Shown: piece by piece, positions 34,093-45,572 of the stretch
Numbering within the stretch: the first letter of the stretch is position 1
How the letters are laid out: every line of letters begins with the position of its first letter
Assembly: GCA_964058845.1 (NCBI GenBank)
Contig: CAXKVR010000157.1
Coordinates: 62,001-126,000 of the forward strand
Reading direction: 5' to 3'
DNA length: 64,000 nt
Source of the DNA: Carex sylvatica
Taxonomy: Eukaryota; Streptophyta; Magnoliopsida; Poales; Cyperaceae
The notes under the pieces: model-generated
Seen by the model: only the letters and a program-made list of their open reading frames with translations
The model's database searches: none
Told to the model about the DNA's origin: nothing
Program-made: the position numbers and the translations under genes

Positions 34093-36800
34093 TGTCACAC
34101 CCCGCGGCCCCACGAGGCGTGACGGGTGCCTCCTGCCGTAGACATACGGTTGCCCGTATGCCTACAAGGCAAGTACGATATAATAGAAAGTAAAACACAC
34201 CAACAAAACAAACAAATAACTAAGAAAAACAGTTCACAAATCCCAACTGGTCAGGTAATATCATACAAAATCCGTATCTCGATGGATACGTATCACCAAA
34301 TGACATAGAGAACACATATATATATACAATCAAAACATAAATCTATACATGTCTCTAGTCACAATACCAGACAGCTAAGTAGCGGTGAAAACCAGGCCTA
34401 CCGACCTCGTGTCTCTCTCGGATCCACCGAACCGGTACCTGAAAAATTAACCCAAAAGAGGGGATGAGAATTGAATTCTCAGTGCGATAATTTGCCACAT
34501 ATCGTCCCTGGACTTGCAATCACAGATTATATTCAAAAAGTGAACACAAATATAGCTCAAATCAGTTTATAATCATATATAAACATGAATACACAAACCC
34601 GACAACATATATTCAAATGAAATCACAATTCAGGAATTGCCAAGATGAAATTCAAGCACACAATATTTGGTTTAACTCGATTTCAGAATATCTGGTAGTA
34701 ACTACAGATGTTCCACCAAACTGGACCCCAATTCGTTCCCACTCGTCTGTAGGGTTACAGACACCTACAGACGGCTGTACCAGGTAAAACCTTTTCTCAT
34801 GACACTCATCTGTAGTTACAGGCTTAACTGTTTAATTAAAAGTCTGGTTCTAATTCATATCCGGAAAATCCATATAAATCCAACTGACCATCCAAACGCA
34901 ATACCCCCTGGGTAATGCCATCCGATACACAGTCACCACATCCAAAATCATAGTACAAAGTCACTTACCCTTCGTCCCAACCGGTACTGGGAACTGCCGA
35001 AGGTCAGACGATCTAAAGCTTTAGAACACTGAGCGTCAAACGTCCATGCATTAGACTTTGACAAAATCCGGATTCACCCCCTGGGTGACGTCATCACGGT
35101 GGATGACCATAATACCATATCCACCAACCGATGGTGATATAAAGCACGGTGACTTTAATTCCAAAATCAGATCATTCAGATCAACACAAATAATAACCAT
35201 ACCAGCATGCAAATCAATCAGATAAAACAATTCAAGTTTCACTTTATTTAGGCAATGCAATGCATATAAATCAAAACACAGTTTAATTCCTGAATATAAA
35301 CTATCAAACAAGTCCAGAAACCCCGCACCTGAGTAATAGCACGCTCGACTAAGGCTCAGGCGTCTCGAACGATCCAGAAATCCTTTGCCTCGTATGATTA
35401 CCACCTATTTTATACGTTAAATGCGATTAACGCGTTCGATTAATATCCGATAATTAATACCATTACCAAACCCTAATTCGAATTCCAATTCAATCGGTAG
35501 TTCTGAATAAACAACATGCCTCGATATGTTTTACGAAGTTATAACTCGATTAATTCCAACAATTTCCAGAGTTTCACATGAAACTATCATAATTTCTTTC
35601 CATTTCAATCCAACCCCAAAACCCTAGTTCAATTCCAAATTCCACAAGCAAATCAATCCGATTATCGAGTTATAACATTTCAAATCAAATTCGACTTCGA
35701 ATTTCACCAAAATATAACAAATCAAATGAAATTAGGGTTTCCAAGAGAAAAGGAAGATAAATCGTATCAATTATCACAAATTAACAACTAATCGAGCTAG
35801 AACTCGATTACGAAACCCTAATCATAAGTTTCAACCGAAATCACGACAAATCGAATAACTCGAATAAATTAGGGTTTTTCAAGAAATTACCAGGGAGAAA
35901 TATATATCAAATTGAAGCTTTCTAATCGATCAAGGATCGTCAATTCAGCTCGACTCTCGATTTTCCGGTCAGTCCGATCAGTTTCCGCGTTCAATTTCTC
36001 TCTCTCTCTCTCTTTTCCTTTTTGCTTCGGCCTAACCTAGCTCTCACGGTTTTGAGTTAATTATTTCCACCGAATTATGAAAGAAGAAGAAAGGGATTTG
36101 ATATTTAATTTGAATTTTGCAAATATACCCTCCAACTTTTAATTATTAACAACTTGAAAATATTTATTACAAATAGGCCCTTATGTAATATTTCATTTAT
36201 TAAAAAAGATGAAAGAGAAAGAGAGAAGATGTTTAGTTTATCCATTTTGCAAATAAGTCCCTCAAAATAACAAGAATAACAGAAATACAGACCCCAGTGC
36301 GGACCAACCATCCGCACTGCGGATCCATCCAGCCGCATCCATTACGCAATAACAAACACACCCCAGTGCGGATCACTCATCCGCACTGCGGATCCGTCCA
36401 GCCGCACTCACAGCGCAATTAGCAAACACACATCCCAGTGCGGACCGATCATCCGCACTGCGGATCCGTCCAGCCGCACTCGCGGCGCAGAAAAATGTCC
36501 GAGCCTAGTGCGGACGCACTGAGCTCAATGCGGGTGCTCCCATCCGCATTCAGTACTTAGCGAAATTTTCAGAAGATTACAGAACTCACCCGCACTGCGG
36601 ATTCCCATCCGCACTATCATCCGCACCCAGTGAAAATCACAGCCGTTTATTAAAGAACTTGTCCCAGTGCGGGTGAAGCCACCCGCAGTGCGGGTCATCC
36701 ATCCGCACTGGACCGTTTTTCTATATTTATAATTCGATTCGTGACGCCTTATCTCAATCAGTTAGTATATAATATTTATTATAAAATTCATAATGTCACA
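34093..36800 (-). repeat. 3' LTR of the Tekay element
   Basis: 2708 bp. On the plus strand it starts TGTCACACCCCGCGG and ends AATGTCACA. It is collinear with the other LTR at a constant offset of 7514 until a one-base A-run difference near 36207, and it has TTTGAATTTTG where the other LTR has TTGGAATTTTG. A CT microsatellite lies at about 36000. Short open frames inside are duplicated in the other LTR and are not genes. Confidence 0.97.
36293..36720 (-). repeat. GTGCGGAT repeat block in the 3' LTR
   Basis: About three units of 66-71 bp start CCCAGTGCGGA (36293, 36361, 36433), each with ATCCGCACTGCGGATCC and CCAGCCGCA, followed by looser copies. The block lies about 80-510 bp from the element-sense LTR start, that is in U3. 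The same block occurs at about 43808-44230 in the other LTR and at about 60490-60810 in the older solo LTR. Confidence 0.88.
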
Positions 36801-36814
36801 TTTCTCCCCCCCTT
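36801..36814 (-). other. Polypurine tract
   Basis: On the minus strand AAGGGGGGAGAAA lies directly before the 3' LTR. It is the expected primer for plus-strand DNA synthesis. Confidence 0.9.
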
Positions 36815-36850
36815 AAAATGAAGTTCAGTCCGCTGAACTTGATTCGTACC

Positions 36851-39800
36851 TTAATTGTCGAATAACTCCGGATACTTTTCTCGGATGCTCTCTTCGAGCT
36901 CCCACGTCGCTTCCTTATCGGAATGGCGTCCCCATTTTACCAACACGAGCCGAATCACTTTGTTTCGTAGCCGTTGCTCTTTTCGATCCAATATCTGCAT
37001 TGGTTCTTCCTGATATGTCAGATCATCTTGTACGTGTAAACCCGAGTGATCAATACAATGCGACGGATCTCGCACATATCTGCGTAGCTGTGATACATGG
37101 AATACCGGATGAACCCGGTCCAACGCTGGTGGTAGTGCAAGCTCGTATGCAACCGGTCCAACTCGTCGCAAAATCTGGAACGGCCCAATATATCGAGGAC
37201 TTAGCTTGCCCGAAACACCAAATCGATGCACGCCTCTGACAGGCGAAACTCGAAGCCATACGTGATCACTTTCTTGAAATTCCAACGGTCTTCGGTGAAT
37301 ATCCGCATATTTCTTTTGCCTTTCTTGAGCCGACTTGAGCCGACTCAAAACCATCTTTGTTTTCTCAGCAATTTCTTCTAACATTTGCGGCCCTGTAGGT
37401 GGATAGGTACCCGCTGGTCCCCACCACAATGGAGTACGGCACTGCTGCCCTGTCAGCGCCTCTTGCGGTGACATACCAATGCTCGAATGATAACTGTTGT
37501 TATACGCAAACTCCACCAGATACAAATGATCAACCCACGAACCTTGTAAACTTAGCGCGCAGGAGCGCAACATGTCTTCCAGTGTCTGAATAGTGCGCTC
37601 AGACTGACCGTCAGTCTGAGGATGGTGCGCAGTGCTGAATCTCAACTTGGTACCCATTGTTTCTTGAAAACTCTCCCAGAAATGAGAAGTGAATCGAGGA
37701 TCTCGGTCAGAAATAATATTGCACGAGCAACCATGGTACTTAAACTGATATTTCAGAAACAATTCCGCCAATTCTGGCCCAGATGTCTCAATTCGAAGCG
37801 GAATGAAATGCGCTATCTTCGTTAATCGATCCACAATCACCCAAACTGTATTATACCTTCCGACAGTTCTCGGAAATCCACTTACGAAATCCATTGTGAT
37901 TGATTCAAACTTCCTTGTAGGTATTTCCAGCGGTCTTAGCAATCCTGCTTTTCTCTGCCGATCCGCTTTAACTTGCTGACATATTTGACACTTTTCAACG
38001 TACCTTTGTACTTCCTTTTTCATCTTTGGCCACCAAAAATACCTCTTTAGATCTTGATACATCTTTACCTCTCCCGGATGGATAGCGTATCCCGAATTGT
38101 GCGCCTCTGACAAAATCAGATCTTTCAGTTCCGAATTACTTGGTACACAAATGCGGTCGTGAAACCGCAAGATGCCATCTCCTTGAACTTGAAACGGTGA
38201 ATCTGCATTTGACTCATAGTGCATTTTGAATTTCTGACATCTCAGATCATTCTGTTGCTCTGCACGAATCTGCTCGTGTAATTCCGATCGGATTTCAACC
38301 GCTGCTAGCACAACCGACGCCATTGCAGTTGCGCTAGTCCCGACCTCACTTCTATTACATTTAGATGCAACTTCCAACGCTAATTCGCGTGACGCGCCAA
38401 CATGTATTTCCATTCTGCGTATTTCCTCGAGAAGATGAGTTTCACTTGTAATCACCGACGCCAGGTTTACCTGACTCTTTCTGCTCAACGCATCTGCTAC
38501 ACTGTTCGCTTTTCCTGCATGATACTGGATATCCAAGTCATAGTCTTTCATCAATTCTAACCACCGCCTTTGTCTCAAATTTAACTCCTTTTGCGTGAAG
38601 ATGTATTTCAGACTTTGATGATCAGTATAGATTCGGCATTTCACGCCATACAAGTAATGCCGCCAAATTTTCAGCGCAAATATCACTGCCGCTAACTCCA
38701 AATCATGCGTCGGGTAGTTTTGCTCGTGCGGTCGCAATTGCCGAGATGCGTAGGCAATTACATGATCATCTTGCATCAATACGCAACCCAAACCCAATCG
38801 AGAAGCATCGGTATAAACCGTGTACTCCTTATCAGCAGTCGGCATAGCAAGGACTGGCGCGGATACCAGCCGACTCTTCAATTCCTCAAAACTTTTATCT
38901 TGCGCGGTACCCCAATCAAATTTCACGCCTTTGTGCAACAATTTTGTAAGTGGCGCGGCTAACCGCGAAAATCCGAGTACAAATCTCCTGTAGTACCCGG
39001 CTAACCCCAAAAAGCTGCGAATTTCAGTAACTGTCTCCGGCCTTTTCCAATCTGTCACAGCCCGAATCTTTTCAGAATCCACCGCTAACCCTTTTTCAGA
39101 AACCACATGCCCCAAAAATGCAACTTCCTCCAACCAAAATTCACATTTCGAAAACTTTGCGAATAATTGATGTTCACGCAATCTTTGCAACACAATTCTA
39201 AGATGTACCTCATGTTCTTCTCGCGAGCGCGAATACACCAGTATATCATCAATGAACACCACAACTGTAGAATCCAACAGATCGTGAAACACACGGTGCA
39301 TCAAGTCCATGAACGCTGCCGGTGCGTTCGTCAGCCCAAACGGCATAACCAGGTATTCATAATGCCCGTACCTTGTACGGAACGCTGTCTTATCCACATC
39401 GCTCGGCCGTATTCTCAGCTGGTGATACCCTGTTCTCAGATCAATCTTTGAATATATTGAGGATCCCTGTAACTGATCAAACAGATCGTCAATCCGAGGT
39501 AACGGATATTTATTTTTCACAGTTACCTTGTTCAGCTCGCGGTAATCAATGCATAACCGCAATGTTCCATCTTTCTTCTTGACAAACAATACTGGCGCGC
39601 CCCATGGCGACGTGCTAGGTCTGATAAATCCATTCTCCAACATATCTTCCAACTGTGCCTTGAGTTCTTTCAGTTCTGCCGGTGCCATTCGATACGGCGC
39701 TTTTGAAATCGGTGTTGTGCCCGGTACCAGTTCGATACCGAACTCCACTTCTCGTTCAGGTGGCAACCCTACAATCTCTTCCGGAAATACATCCACAAAT

Positions 39801-40402
39801 TCCGAAACCACCGGAATGGTGCTGATATCTGGAACTGCCGCAGACGCATAAACCACGGCCGCCAAGTAAGCATCACACCCTGATTCTAACAAATGTTTCA
39901 TCTCTACAGCCGAAATACACGGTGTTAGTTTCCCAATTTCTCTACAATTGAGTATGCAAGACATACCTCTTGAATTCGCGAAATGGATCCGACGATGCGG
40001 ACAATCAATAGTAGCAGCGTGTCTCGTCAACCAGTCCATACCCAATAACACATCGTAACCGATAATCTCCATCACCAACAAGTCCGCCTCGAACTCCCTC
40101 CCATCTATCTTAATCTTTCGGTTTCGGCATAAAGTGATTCCTGTCATGACGTCAGTCTGGCCATCTCCCAGCGCAGTTGCAGCGTTGCGCGAATTTCCAG
40201 CAATGTTAAGCGCATTCGCCGCCGCCCTGCCATCGTTCCTGCCGACGCTGCCGGCACCGCTAACCCTGCCGACACTACCGGCGCTACTAGCCCTGCTAGC
40301 GCTAGCCCCGCCAGCTTGAGATGCACCACGTCCACGCCACGTTGGCGCTCCGCGCCCAACGCTAGCGGACCCTCCCGCGCTACCAGCGCCTCGCATCCTC
40401 AT
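36851..40402 (-). CDS. pol: Pol polyprotein of the Tekay-type element (protease catalytic segment missing)
   Basis: 1183 residues from the first ATG, in the same frame as gag. A low-complexity Gly/Ala/Ser linker (1-75) leads to the C-terminal half of the aspartic protease only (about 85-142, ...[10 protein letters not shown]). The catalytic DSGA segment expected before it is absent. Reverse transcriptase is about 235-420 with D321 and FIDD at 383-386. RNase H is about 525-640 with D532, E569 and D594. Integrase has its zinc site at H768, H775, C805, C808 and catalytic D838, D899, E935 (35 residues between the last two). A GPF module lies at about 1065-1077 and a chromodomain-like tail at 1134-1180 ([16 protein letters not shown]). 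Apart from the protease gap, all catalytic residues are present. Confidence 0.96.
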   Translation of the reverse strand: MRMRGAGSAGGSASVGRGAPTWRGRGASQAGGASASRASSAGSVGRVSGAGSVGRNDGRAAANALNIAGNSRNAATALGDGQTDVMTGITLCRNRKIKIDGREFEADLLVMEIIGYDVLLGMDWLTRHAATIDCPHRRIHFANSRGMSCILNCREIGKLTPCISAVEMKHLLESGCDAYLAAVVYASAAVPDISTIPVVSEFVDVFPEEIVGLPPEREVEFGIELVPGTTPISKAPYRMAPAELKELKAQLEDMLENGFIRPSTSPWGAPVLFVKKKDGTLRLCIDYRELNKVTVKNKYPLPRIDDLFDQLQGSSIYSKIDLRTGYHQLRIRPSDVDKTAFRTRYGHYEYLVMPFGLTNAPAAFMDLMHRVFHDLLDSTVVVFIDDILVYSRSREEHEVHLRIVLQRLREHQLFAKFSKCEFWLEEVAFLGHVVSEKGLAVDSEKIRAVTDWKRPETVTEIRSFLGLAGYYRRFVLGFSRLAAPLTKLLHKGVKFDWGTAQDKSFEELKSRLVSAPVLAMPTADKEYTVYTDASRLGLGCVLMQDDHVIAYASRQLRPHEQNYPTHDLELAAVIFALKIWRHYLYGVKCRIYTDHQSLKYIFTQKELNLRQRRWLELMKDYDLDIQYHAGKANSVADALSRKSQVNLASVITSETHLLEEIRRMEIHVGASRELALEVASKCNRSEVGTSATAMASVVLAAVEIRSELHEQIRAEQQNDLRCQKFKMHYESNADSPFQVQGDGILRFHDRICVPSNSELKDLILSEAHNSGYAIHPGEVKMYQDLKRYFWWPKMKKEVQRYVEKCQICQQVKADRQRKAGLLRPLEIPTRKFESITMDFVSGFPRTVGRYNTVWVIVDRLTKIAHFIPLRIETSGPELAELFLKYQFKYHGCSCNIISDRDPRFTSHFWESFQETMGTKLRFSTAHHPQTDGQSERTIQTLEDMLRSCALSLQGSWVDHLYLVEFAYNNSYHSSIGMSPQEALTGQQCRTPLWWGPAGTYPPTGPQMLEEIAEKTKMVLSRLKSAQERQKKYADIHRRPLEFQESDHVWLRVSPVRGVHRFGVSGKLSPRYIGPFQILRRVGPVAYELALPPALDRVHPVFHVSQLRRYVRDPSHCIDHSGLHVQDDLTYQEEPMQILDRKEQRLRNKVIRLVLVKWGRHSDKEATWELEESIREKYPELFDN

Positions 40403-40414
40403 AAGCGCATTCGG

Positions 40415-40513
40415 GCACTCCCTCGCCCAATGTCCCGCGCTACCACATATGAAACAAGCGCTAGTCTTGCGCCTACACTCAACCTCATCGTGCGCTTAAT
40501 TGCACGATCGGCA
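40415..40513 (-). other. Gag zinc-knuckle region split by the stop codon
   Basis: Downstream of the stop the same frame encodes the knuckle [14 protein letters not shown] (CX2CX4HX4C, 40415-40456). Just upstream, gag ends in CRSCN, which looks like the start of another metal-binding motif. The stop (TAA, 40496-40498) falls between them, so terminated gag would lack the nucleic-acid-binding knuckle. Confidence 0.88.
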
Positions 40514-41455
40514 CCATTGCGAAGGAATCACCGGTCTAAAACCCGGCATAGAAGTCTGTCTAAACGGGGGTCTCGGCACCATATTCGACCGAGGGGGTCT
40601 AGCAAATGATGGTCCTCCCCTCGACCTCGACATCTGCCCACTCTGAGCATCCTTCTGTTTTACATTTCTCTCAGTTAGTTGCTCTTTCCTCCGCTTACCA
40701 TGCATCTCTATCTGTTCTGCATGATCCATCATAGATTGCAACTCCGTAGCAGTCGGAGTATCAACAATCATCGATATATTGCCATCCAAACCATCCAAAT
40801 ACTGCCTGTGATACCTTGCCGCGTCATTCTGGATATCTGATGCATAACGCGACAACGCCAAAAACTCACTGTTGTAATCCCCCACTGGACGCCCATTTTG
40901 TCTCAATTCCAGAAACTTTCTCCGCAACGCTTCACGTTGAATGTTACTCAGAAACCTCCGGTTGAACTGCTGCTCAAACCATTCCCACGGAATTCTCGCT
41001 TCCTCCCCGACATAACTGCGTCGGGCCCCGTCCCACCAGAACCTTGCGTCACCCTCCAGTTGCTGCTCAGTTACCTCTACTTTGTCATCCTCAGGTGCGC
41101 GGCATAGATTCAGCTTTGCATTTATCTGCGCCAGCCATTCCTCGGCTGCCGCATACCCGCCGGTTCCATCATAGCGCGGCGGATTCAAGCGCAGAAACGA
41201 GTCATACAGCCTTCTGAACTCTTCGGGTGCACCACCGCGAACCACCGGTGCTGCATCCCGCATCTCTGCTTGGCGACCTCTCTCGTAGGCCGCAATCAGC
41301 CGGTCATCTATATCCCGGTCTCTACCTGGCGCTCCTCCAACGCCACCAGCTCCCTCAGCACCAGCTGGACCAGCCCCAGCCTGATCCGCAGCCGGCTCGA
41401 TAATCAATTCCGTATTCCTCCGAGGTCTGCCTCTACCTCGGTGTGGTGTTTCCAT
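40496..41455 (-). CDS. gag: Gag protein of the Tekay-type element, truncated by a stop
   Basis: The likely start is the ATG at 41455 (METPHRGRGR...). An upstream in-frame ATG at 41470 is also possible. A basic, then Gly/Ala-rich N-terminus precedes the retrotransposon gag domain (about residues 95-230 from here, with AAEEWLAQINAKL and DARFWWDGARR). A basic Arg/Pro-rich region follows, and then an in-frame TAA. Gag normally assembles the cytoplasmic particle that packages the RNA and Pol. Gag and Pol share one frame across this stop, so either full-length product needs readthrough, or this copy is defective and depends on gag from a relative. Confidence 0.93.
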   Translation of the reverse strand: METPHRGRGRPRRNTELIIEPAADQAGAGPAGAEGAGGVGGAPGRDRDIDDRLIAAYERGRQAEMRDAAPVVRGGAPEEFRRLYDSFLRLNPPRYDGTGGYAAAEEWLAQINAKLNLCRAPEDDKVEVTEQQLEGDARFWWDGARRSYVGEEARIPWEWFEQQFNRRFLSNIQREALRRKFLELRQNGRPVGDYNSEFLALSRYASDIQNDAARYHRQYLDGLDGNISMIVDTPTATELQSMMDHAEQIEMHGKRRKEQLTERNVKQKDAQSGQMSRSRGGPSFARPPRSNMVPRPPFRQTSMPGFRPVIPSQWCRSCN

Positions 41456-41582
41456 TTTCTGAATAAACACAGTTAGTTTATAATATTCGATATATCATAC
41501 GAAATTCGTATAGTCGCAACGACCCCATTAATACGTATACCACTCTCGTATCCAAACAAGTCTGGTTCAGGTTCTAAACCAT

Positions 41583-41594
41583 GCTCTGATACCA
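41583..41594 (-). other. Primer binding site, initiator methionine tRNA
   Basis: The minus strand reads TGGTATCAGAGC, complementary to the 3' end of plant initiator tRNA-Met. It lies 12 nt inside the 5' LTR boundary at 41607. Confidence 0.93.
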
Positions 41595-41606
41595 CCAAAG
41601 GGGACC

Positions 41607-44315
41607 TGTCACACCCCGCGGCCCCACGAGGCGTGACGGGTGCCTCCTGCCGTAGACATACGGTTGCCCGTATGCCTACAAGGCAAGTACGATATAATAG
41701 AAAGTAAAACACACCAACAAAACAAACAAATAACTAAGAAAAACAGTTCACAAATCCCAACTGGTCAGGTAATATCATACAAAATCCGTATCTCGATGGA
41801 TACGTATCACCAAATGACATAGAGAACACATATATATATACAATCAAAACATAAATCTATACATGTCTCTAGTCACAATACCAGACAGCTAAGTAGCGGT
41901 GAAAACCAGGCCTACCGACCTCGTGTCTCTCTCGGATCCACCGAACCGGTACCTGAAAAATTAACCCAAAAGAGGGGATGAGAATTGAATTCTCAGTGCG
42001 ATAATTTGCCACATATCGTCCCTGGACTTGCAATCACAGATTATATTCAAAAAGTGAACACAAATATAGCTCAAATCAGTTTATAATCATATATAAACAT
42101 GAATACACAAACCCGACAACATATATTCAAATGAAATCACAATTCAGGAATTGCCAAGATGAAATTCAAGCACACAATATTTGGTTTAACTCGATTTCAG
42201 AATATCTGGTAGTAACTACAGATGTTCCACCAAACTGGACCCCAATTCGTTCCCACTCGTCTGTAGGGTTACAGACACCTACAGACGGCTGTACCAGGTA
42301 AAACCTTTTCTCATGACACTCATCTGTAGTTACAGGCTTAACTGTTTAATTAAAAGTCTGGTTCTAATTCATATCCGGAAAATCCATATAAATCCAACTG
42401 ACCATCCAAACGCAATACCCCCTGGGTAATGCCATCCGATACACAGTCACCACATCCAAAATCATAGTACAAAGTCACTTACCCTTCGTCCCAACCGGTA
42501 CTGGGAACTGCCGAAGGTCAGACGATCTAAAGCTTTAGAACACTGAGCGTCAAACGTCCATGCATTAGACTTTGACAAAATCCGGATTCACCCCCTGGGT
42601 GACGTCATCACGGTGGATGACCATAATACCATATCCACCAACCGATGGTGATATAAAGCACGGTGACTTTAATTCCAAAATCAGATCATTCAGATCAACA
42701 CAAATAATAACCATACCAGCATGCAAATCAATCAGATAAAACAATTCAAGTTTCACTTTATTTAGGCAATGCAATGCATATAAATCAAAACACAGTTTAA
42801 TTCCTGAATATAAACTATCAAACAAGTCCAGAAACCCCGCACCTGAGTAATAGCACGCTCGACTAAGGCTCAGGCGTCTCGAACGATCCAGAAATCCTTT
42901 GCCTCGTATGATTACCACCTATTTTATACGTTAAATGCGATTAACGCGTTCGATTAATATCCGATAATTAATACCATTACCAAACCCTAATTCGAATTCC
43001 AATTCAATCGGTAGTTCTGAATAAACAACATGCCTCGATATGTTTTACGAAGTTATAACTCGATTAATTCCAACAATTTCCAGAGTTTCACATGAAACTA
43101 TCATAATTTCTTTCCATTTCAATCCAACCCCAAAACCCTAGTTCAATTCCAAATTCCACAAGCAAATCAATCCGATTATCGAGTTATAACATTTCAAATC
43201 AAATTCGACTTCGAATTTCACCAAAATATAACAAATCAAATGAAATTAGGGTTTCCAAGAGAAAAGGAAGATAAATCGTATCAATTATCACAAATTAACA
43301 ACTAATCGAGCTAGAACTCGATTACGAAACCCTAATCATAAGTTTCAACCGAAATCACGACAAATCGAATAACTCGAATAAATTAGGGTTTTTCAAGAAA
43401 TTACCAGGGAGAAATATATATCAAATTGAAGCTTTCTAATCGATCAAGGATCGTCAATTCAGCTCGACTCTCGATTTTCCGGTCAGTCCGATCAGTTTCC
43501 GCGTTCAATTTCTCTCTCTCTCTCTCTTTTCCTTTTTGCTTCGGCCTAACCTAGCTCTCACGGTTTTGAGTTAATTATTTCCACCGAATTATGAAAGAAG
43601 AAGAAAGGGATTTGATATTTAATTGGAATTTTGCAAATATACCCTCCAACTTTTAATTATTAACAACTTGAAAATATTTATTACAAATAGGCCCTTATGT
43701 AATATTTCATTTATTAAAAAAAGATGAAAGAGAAAGAGAGAAGATGTTTAGTTTATCCATTTTGCAAATAAGTCCCTCAAAATAACAAGAATAACAGAAA
43801 TACAGACCCCAGTGCGGACCAACCATCCGCACTGCGGATCCATCCAGCCGCATCCATTACGCAATAACAAACACACCCCAGTGCGGATCACTCATCCGCA
43901 CTGCGGATCCGTCCAGCCGCACTCACAGCGCAATTAGCAAACACACATCCCAGTGCGGACCGATCATCCGCACTGCGGATCCGTCCAGCCGCACTCGCGG
44001 CGCAGAAAAATGTCCGAGCCTAGTGCGGACGCACTGAGCTCAATGCGGGTGCTCCCATCCGCATTCAGTACTTAGCGAAATTTTCAGAAGATTACAGAAC
44101 TCACCCGCACTGCGGATTCCCATCCGCACTATCATCCGCACCCAGTGAAAATCACAGCCGTTTATTAAAGAACTTGTCCCAGTGCGGGTGAAGCCACCCG
44201 CAGTGCGGGTCATCCATCCGCACTGGACCGTTTTTCTATATTTATAATTCGATTCGTGACGCCTTATCTCAATCAGTTAGTATATAATATTTATTATAAA
44301 ATTCATAATGTCACA
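41607..44315 (-). repeat. 5' LTR of the Tekay element
   Basis: 2709 bp, the source of the transcript in element orientation. Its sequence equals the other LTR except for the two differences noted there. The GTGCGGAT repeat block lies at about 43808-44230. Confidence 0.97.
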
Positions 44316-44320
44316 CATGT

Positions 44321-45572
44321 AGTAATTGTTGAATAATTTTTTTATTTGCATGTAGTTTTTTTTAGTGTAGATGATGCATGTAGTATTTTTTGGAGTATTT
44401 ATTTTATAATTATATAAATGCAAGGTTTATTTGCATGTAGTTTTTTTTAGTGTAGATGCATGTAGTAATTGATGAATGATTTTTTTTATTTGCATGGTTT
44501 ATGTAGATGCATGGTTTATGTGCATGTAGTTTTTTTAGTGTAAATGATGCATGTAGTATTTTTGGGATAATTTATTTCATAATTATATAGATGCAAGGTT
44601 TATTTGCATATAATATAAACAAACAAAAATTTCTACAACTTTCGTATTTATACTTATACTAAATTCAATAAAGAAATTCATGGTACTTTATTTTATATAA
44701 AATGATAAAATTCTTTTAACTTATTAATCAATCATTGCATAAAAGCTTTACACACTTCAAAATGAATGGGATTTAGCTGGCTGGCTAATGATGTTTTAAT
44801 GCAAAAGAATTTATATAGTGGATTTGAGATTGACAACCATTTATGCTGCAAATGATATTTCATTCCGTAGAGAATTCTAATATAGAAAAGTTGTTAAACC
44901 AAATAGAAAAAGTGTACCACTATACTAGCACTTTAACTAGTTCCTTGATCGCTAGGTATATAATAACAACTTTAACTATTCTAGTGAAAGTGATGTCCCA
45001 AATTCTAATAATTTTTTTTTTCGAAGGCCATTTAACGCTGGTATTCAAAATTATAACATGTAGCATATAATTGGTATACTGATGCAAGAAAGATGTGGGA
45101 AAAAAAAATGTATATGCAAGAGATGATATGAGTTGCATCAATTATGAATCCAGTTACATAAAATAAATTACAAAATGTAGGTGCACTAGTAGATGAACTA
45201 ATGTGTCAATCTCATTAATTATCTCAAAATTTGGTACTGTATATAGTTATAACTATTATAAAGTATAACTATGAGAACAGGGGATTGCCTATTCGGCAGT
45301 AATTAAGTGTCAACCTGTACTTGAAATAGCCCAATGGCAATAAATAGTGAAAAAGGCCACACAATAAAGTAGGAATTAATTAATTAATTGCACATAACAC
45401 CACCTAGTTGATGGGCACCCATTAGTGGATAATCAAATGCTTTTAGTGTAGATGCATGTAGTAACTGTTAAATTTTTTTTTTTAGTGTAAAATGATTGTT
45501 AATATTTGATTGGATTTGCATGTCATGCATGTTAATTTTTTTTGTATGTATTTATTTATATTGTAGTGAAAA
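44321..45572. other. MULE 1 left inner region
   Basis: The first ~127 bp complete the left terminal repeat (GCATGTAGTTTTTT words, mirrored at 51412-51600). Beyond that it is AT-rich and without a recognised gene. It presumably holds the promoter of the plant mobile domain gene, which starts near 45573. TTTAGTGTAGATGCATGTAG words recur at about 44450 and 45440. Confidence 0.6.

Larger units (their letters stand above)
34093..44315 (-). mobile_element. Young Ty3/gypsy chromovirus (Tekay/Del type), full length
   Basis: The 10,223-bp element has TG...CA LTRs of 2708 and 2709 bp that differ, as far as I could read, at one base and one indel. It is flanked by the perfect duplication CATGT (34088-34092 and 44316-44320). 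The primer site, polypurine tract, gag and pol are in the right order on the minus strand. The protein order protease-RT-RNase H-integrase with a C-terminal chromodomain-like tail, and the long LTRs, place it with Tekay/Del chromoviruses. It inserted in the left terminal repeat of MULE 1. The gag-pol frame has one stop codon and the protease lacks its catalytic segment. Confidence 0.97.

Noticed and set aside
35051..35404. 117-residue frame on the minus strand, also at 42565-42918
   Set aside because: It lies in both LTRs of the Tekay element. The duplicate is explained by the LTR repeat, and no known protein pattern is seen.
40134..40319. Pro/Leu/Ala-rich plus-strand frame
   Set aside because: It is the antisense of the Gly/Ala-rich linker of Pol.
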